Below, piece by piece: positions 5,527 through 6,015 of a stretch of DNA of 6,015 nucleotides (its first letter is position 1; each line of letters starts with the position of its first letter). Below the pieces are notes generated by a model. It did not search any database. It was not told the DNA's origin and was given only the letters and a program-made list of their open reading frames with translations. The DNA is from an uncultured bacterium (GTDB lineage: Bacteria > Methylomirabilota > Methylomirabilia > Rokubacteriales > CSP1-6), in assembly GCA_946479205.1 (NCBI GenBank), contig CAMLFJ010000228.1:1-6015 (forward strand), in the 5' to 3' direction. Position numbers and translations under genes: made by a program.

Positions 5527-6015
5527 GCCCTCAGCATCTCCAGTGCCGCGCGATCGAGCCGGACCTCCTGAGCGTCGCCGCCGGGGAGGCGGGATCCGCC
5601 GCGGCCGGACGCGTGGAAGCCCACGTCGCCACCTGCGGCCTTTGCCGGGAGGAGCTCGCGAACTACCGCGCCCTCGAGGGCATGATGGACACGCTGCGGC
5701 GCGCGCCGCTCCGCGACGACGACGCGACCCTCGCGCGCGCGCAGCTCGCCTCGCGGCTCTCGGACCTGCGCTCGCGCCTGGTCGGCTTCGGGATCTTCCC
5801 GTCGCCGCTGGGGCGCATCCTCATCGGCCGCTCCGAGCAGGGCGTGGCCCTGGTGCAGTACCTGCCCGCGGATGGCTCGCTGTCCGCGCACGTGCGTCGA
5901 CTCCTGGGCGAGGACGCGGTGGAGGATCGCGAGGCCACGGAGGGGCTCCGGGCGGAGCTCGTGGAGTATCTCGAGGGCCGGCGCGCCCGGCTCGACTGGC
6001 CGCTCGACCTGCGCC
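5523..6015 (+). CDS. Zinc-finger anti-sigma domain fused to methylated-DNA-cysteine methyltransferase (MGMT/Ogt), 3' end off the window
   Basis: The frame from ATG 5523 is open for 164 residues to the right edge. GGAG at 5511-5514 is its ribosome binding site, inside the sigma gene. Residues 1-55 form a zf-HC2/ZAS-type anti-sigma finger: Cys8, then VEAHVATCGLCREEL with His34, Cys38 and Cys41 (H-x3-C-x2-C). A helical linker covers about 50-86. From residue 88 the sequence turns into the N-terminal domain of MGMT/Ogt proteins: GFGIFPSPLGRILIGRSEQG, a variable helix, then LRAELVEYLEGRRARLDWPLDL, which in that family directly precedes the catalytic domain. The active-site PCHRV would lie past the window, so activity cannot be judged. 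There is no transmembrane segment, so this anti-sigma would be cytoplasmic. The expected role is to hold the upstream ECF sigma factor and release it when the methyltransferase part senses alkylation; that coupling is inference. Confidence 0.8.
   Translation, partial: MSPQHLQCRAIEPDLLSVAAGEAGSAAAGRVEAHVATCGLCREELANYRALEGMMDTLRRAPLRDDDATLARAQLASRLSDLRSRLVGFGIFPSPLGRILIGRSEQGVALVQYLPADGSLSAHVRRLLGEDAVEDREATEGLRAELVEYLEGRRARLDWPLDLR

Overview
This is a very GC-rich window, about 70% by eye. Third codon positions are almost all G or C, genes are densely packed, and GTG and TTG starts occur. The gene set (SUI1/YciH, mandelate-racemase-like enzyme, zinc alcohol dehydrogenase, OsmC protein, CACHE sensor, ECF sigma factor) suits a free-living high-GC soil or subsurface bacterium of the kind known from metagenomes, for example Candidatus Rokubacteria/Methylomirabilota. 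That assignment is an inference from style; no marker gene here proves it.

Layout. Bases 1-235 (minus) hold the 5' part of a SUI1/YciH translation-factor gene. It is divergent, with only 31 bp between start codons, from an enolase-superfamily (mandelate racemase subgroup) gene at 267-1376 (plus). That gene converges on a minus-strand cluster, and the two stop codons share one CTAG tetranucleotide. Read in its own direction the cluster runs OsmC-family protein (3870-3454), zinc-dependent alcohol dehydrogenase (3387-2290), M28 metallopeptidase (about 2293-1373). A good sigma70-type promoter (TTGACA, 17 bp, CATCAT) lies ahead of the OsmC gene. On the plus strand a membrane-anchored dCACHE sensor without an output domain (3955-4941) is followed 45 bp later by an ECF sigma factor (4987-5526). 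The sigma gene overlaps by ATGA a gene running off the window (5523-6015), which encodes a zinc-finger anti-sigma domain fused to the N-terminal part of an O6-methylguanine-DNA methyltransferase (MGMT/Ogt). No stretch longer than 300 bases is without a gene.

Two points stand out. First, the OsmC gene has an in-frame TGA exactly where the family has its second redox cysteine (the Cys-Pro motif). Twenty more codons of normal family C-terminus and a TAG stop follow. A perfect 7-bp hairpin with a GGUG loop begins 13 nt after the TGA, placed as in bacterial SECIS elements. I read this as a selenocysteine-containing OsmC peroxidase with Cys55 and Sec118; ordinary gene calling would cut it at 117 residues. 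Second, the zinc-finger/MGMT fusion translationally coupled to an ECF sigma factor suggests a transcription switch tied to DNA-alkylation repair, Ada-like in logic but built from different parts.

Working together: the OsmC-ADH-M28 cluster looks like a peroxide/aldehyde detoxification operon with a peptidase attached. The CACHE-sigma-anti-sigma/MGMT group looks like a signal-response module. Both functional readings are inferences from domain content and spacing.
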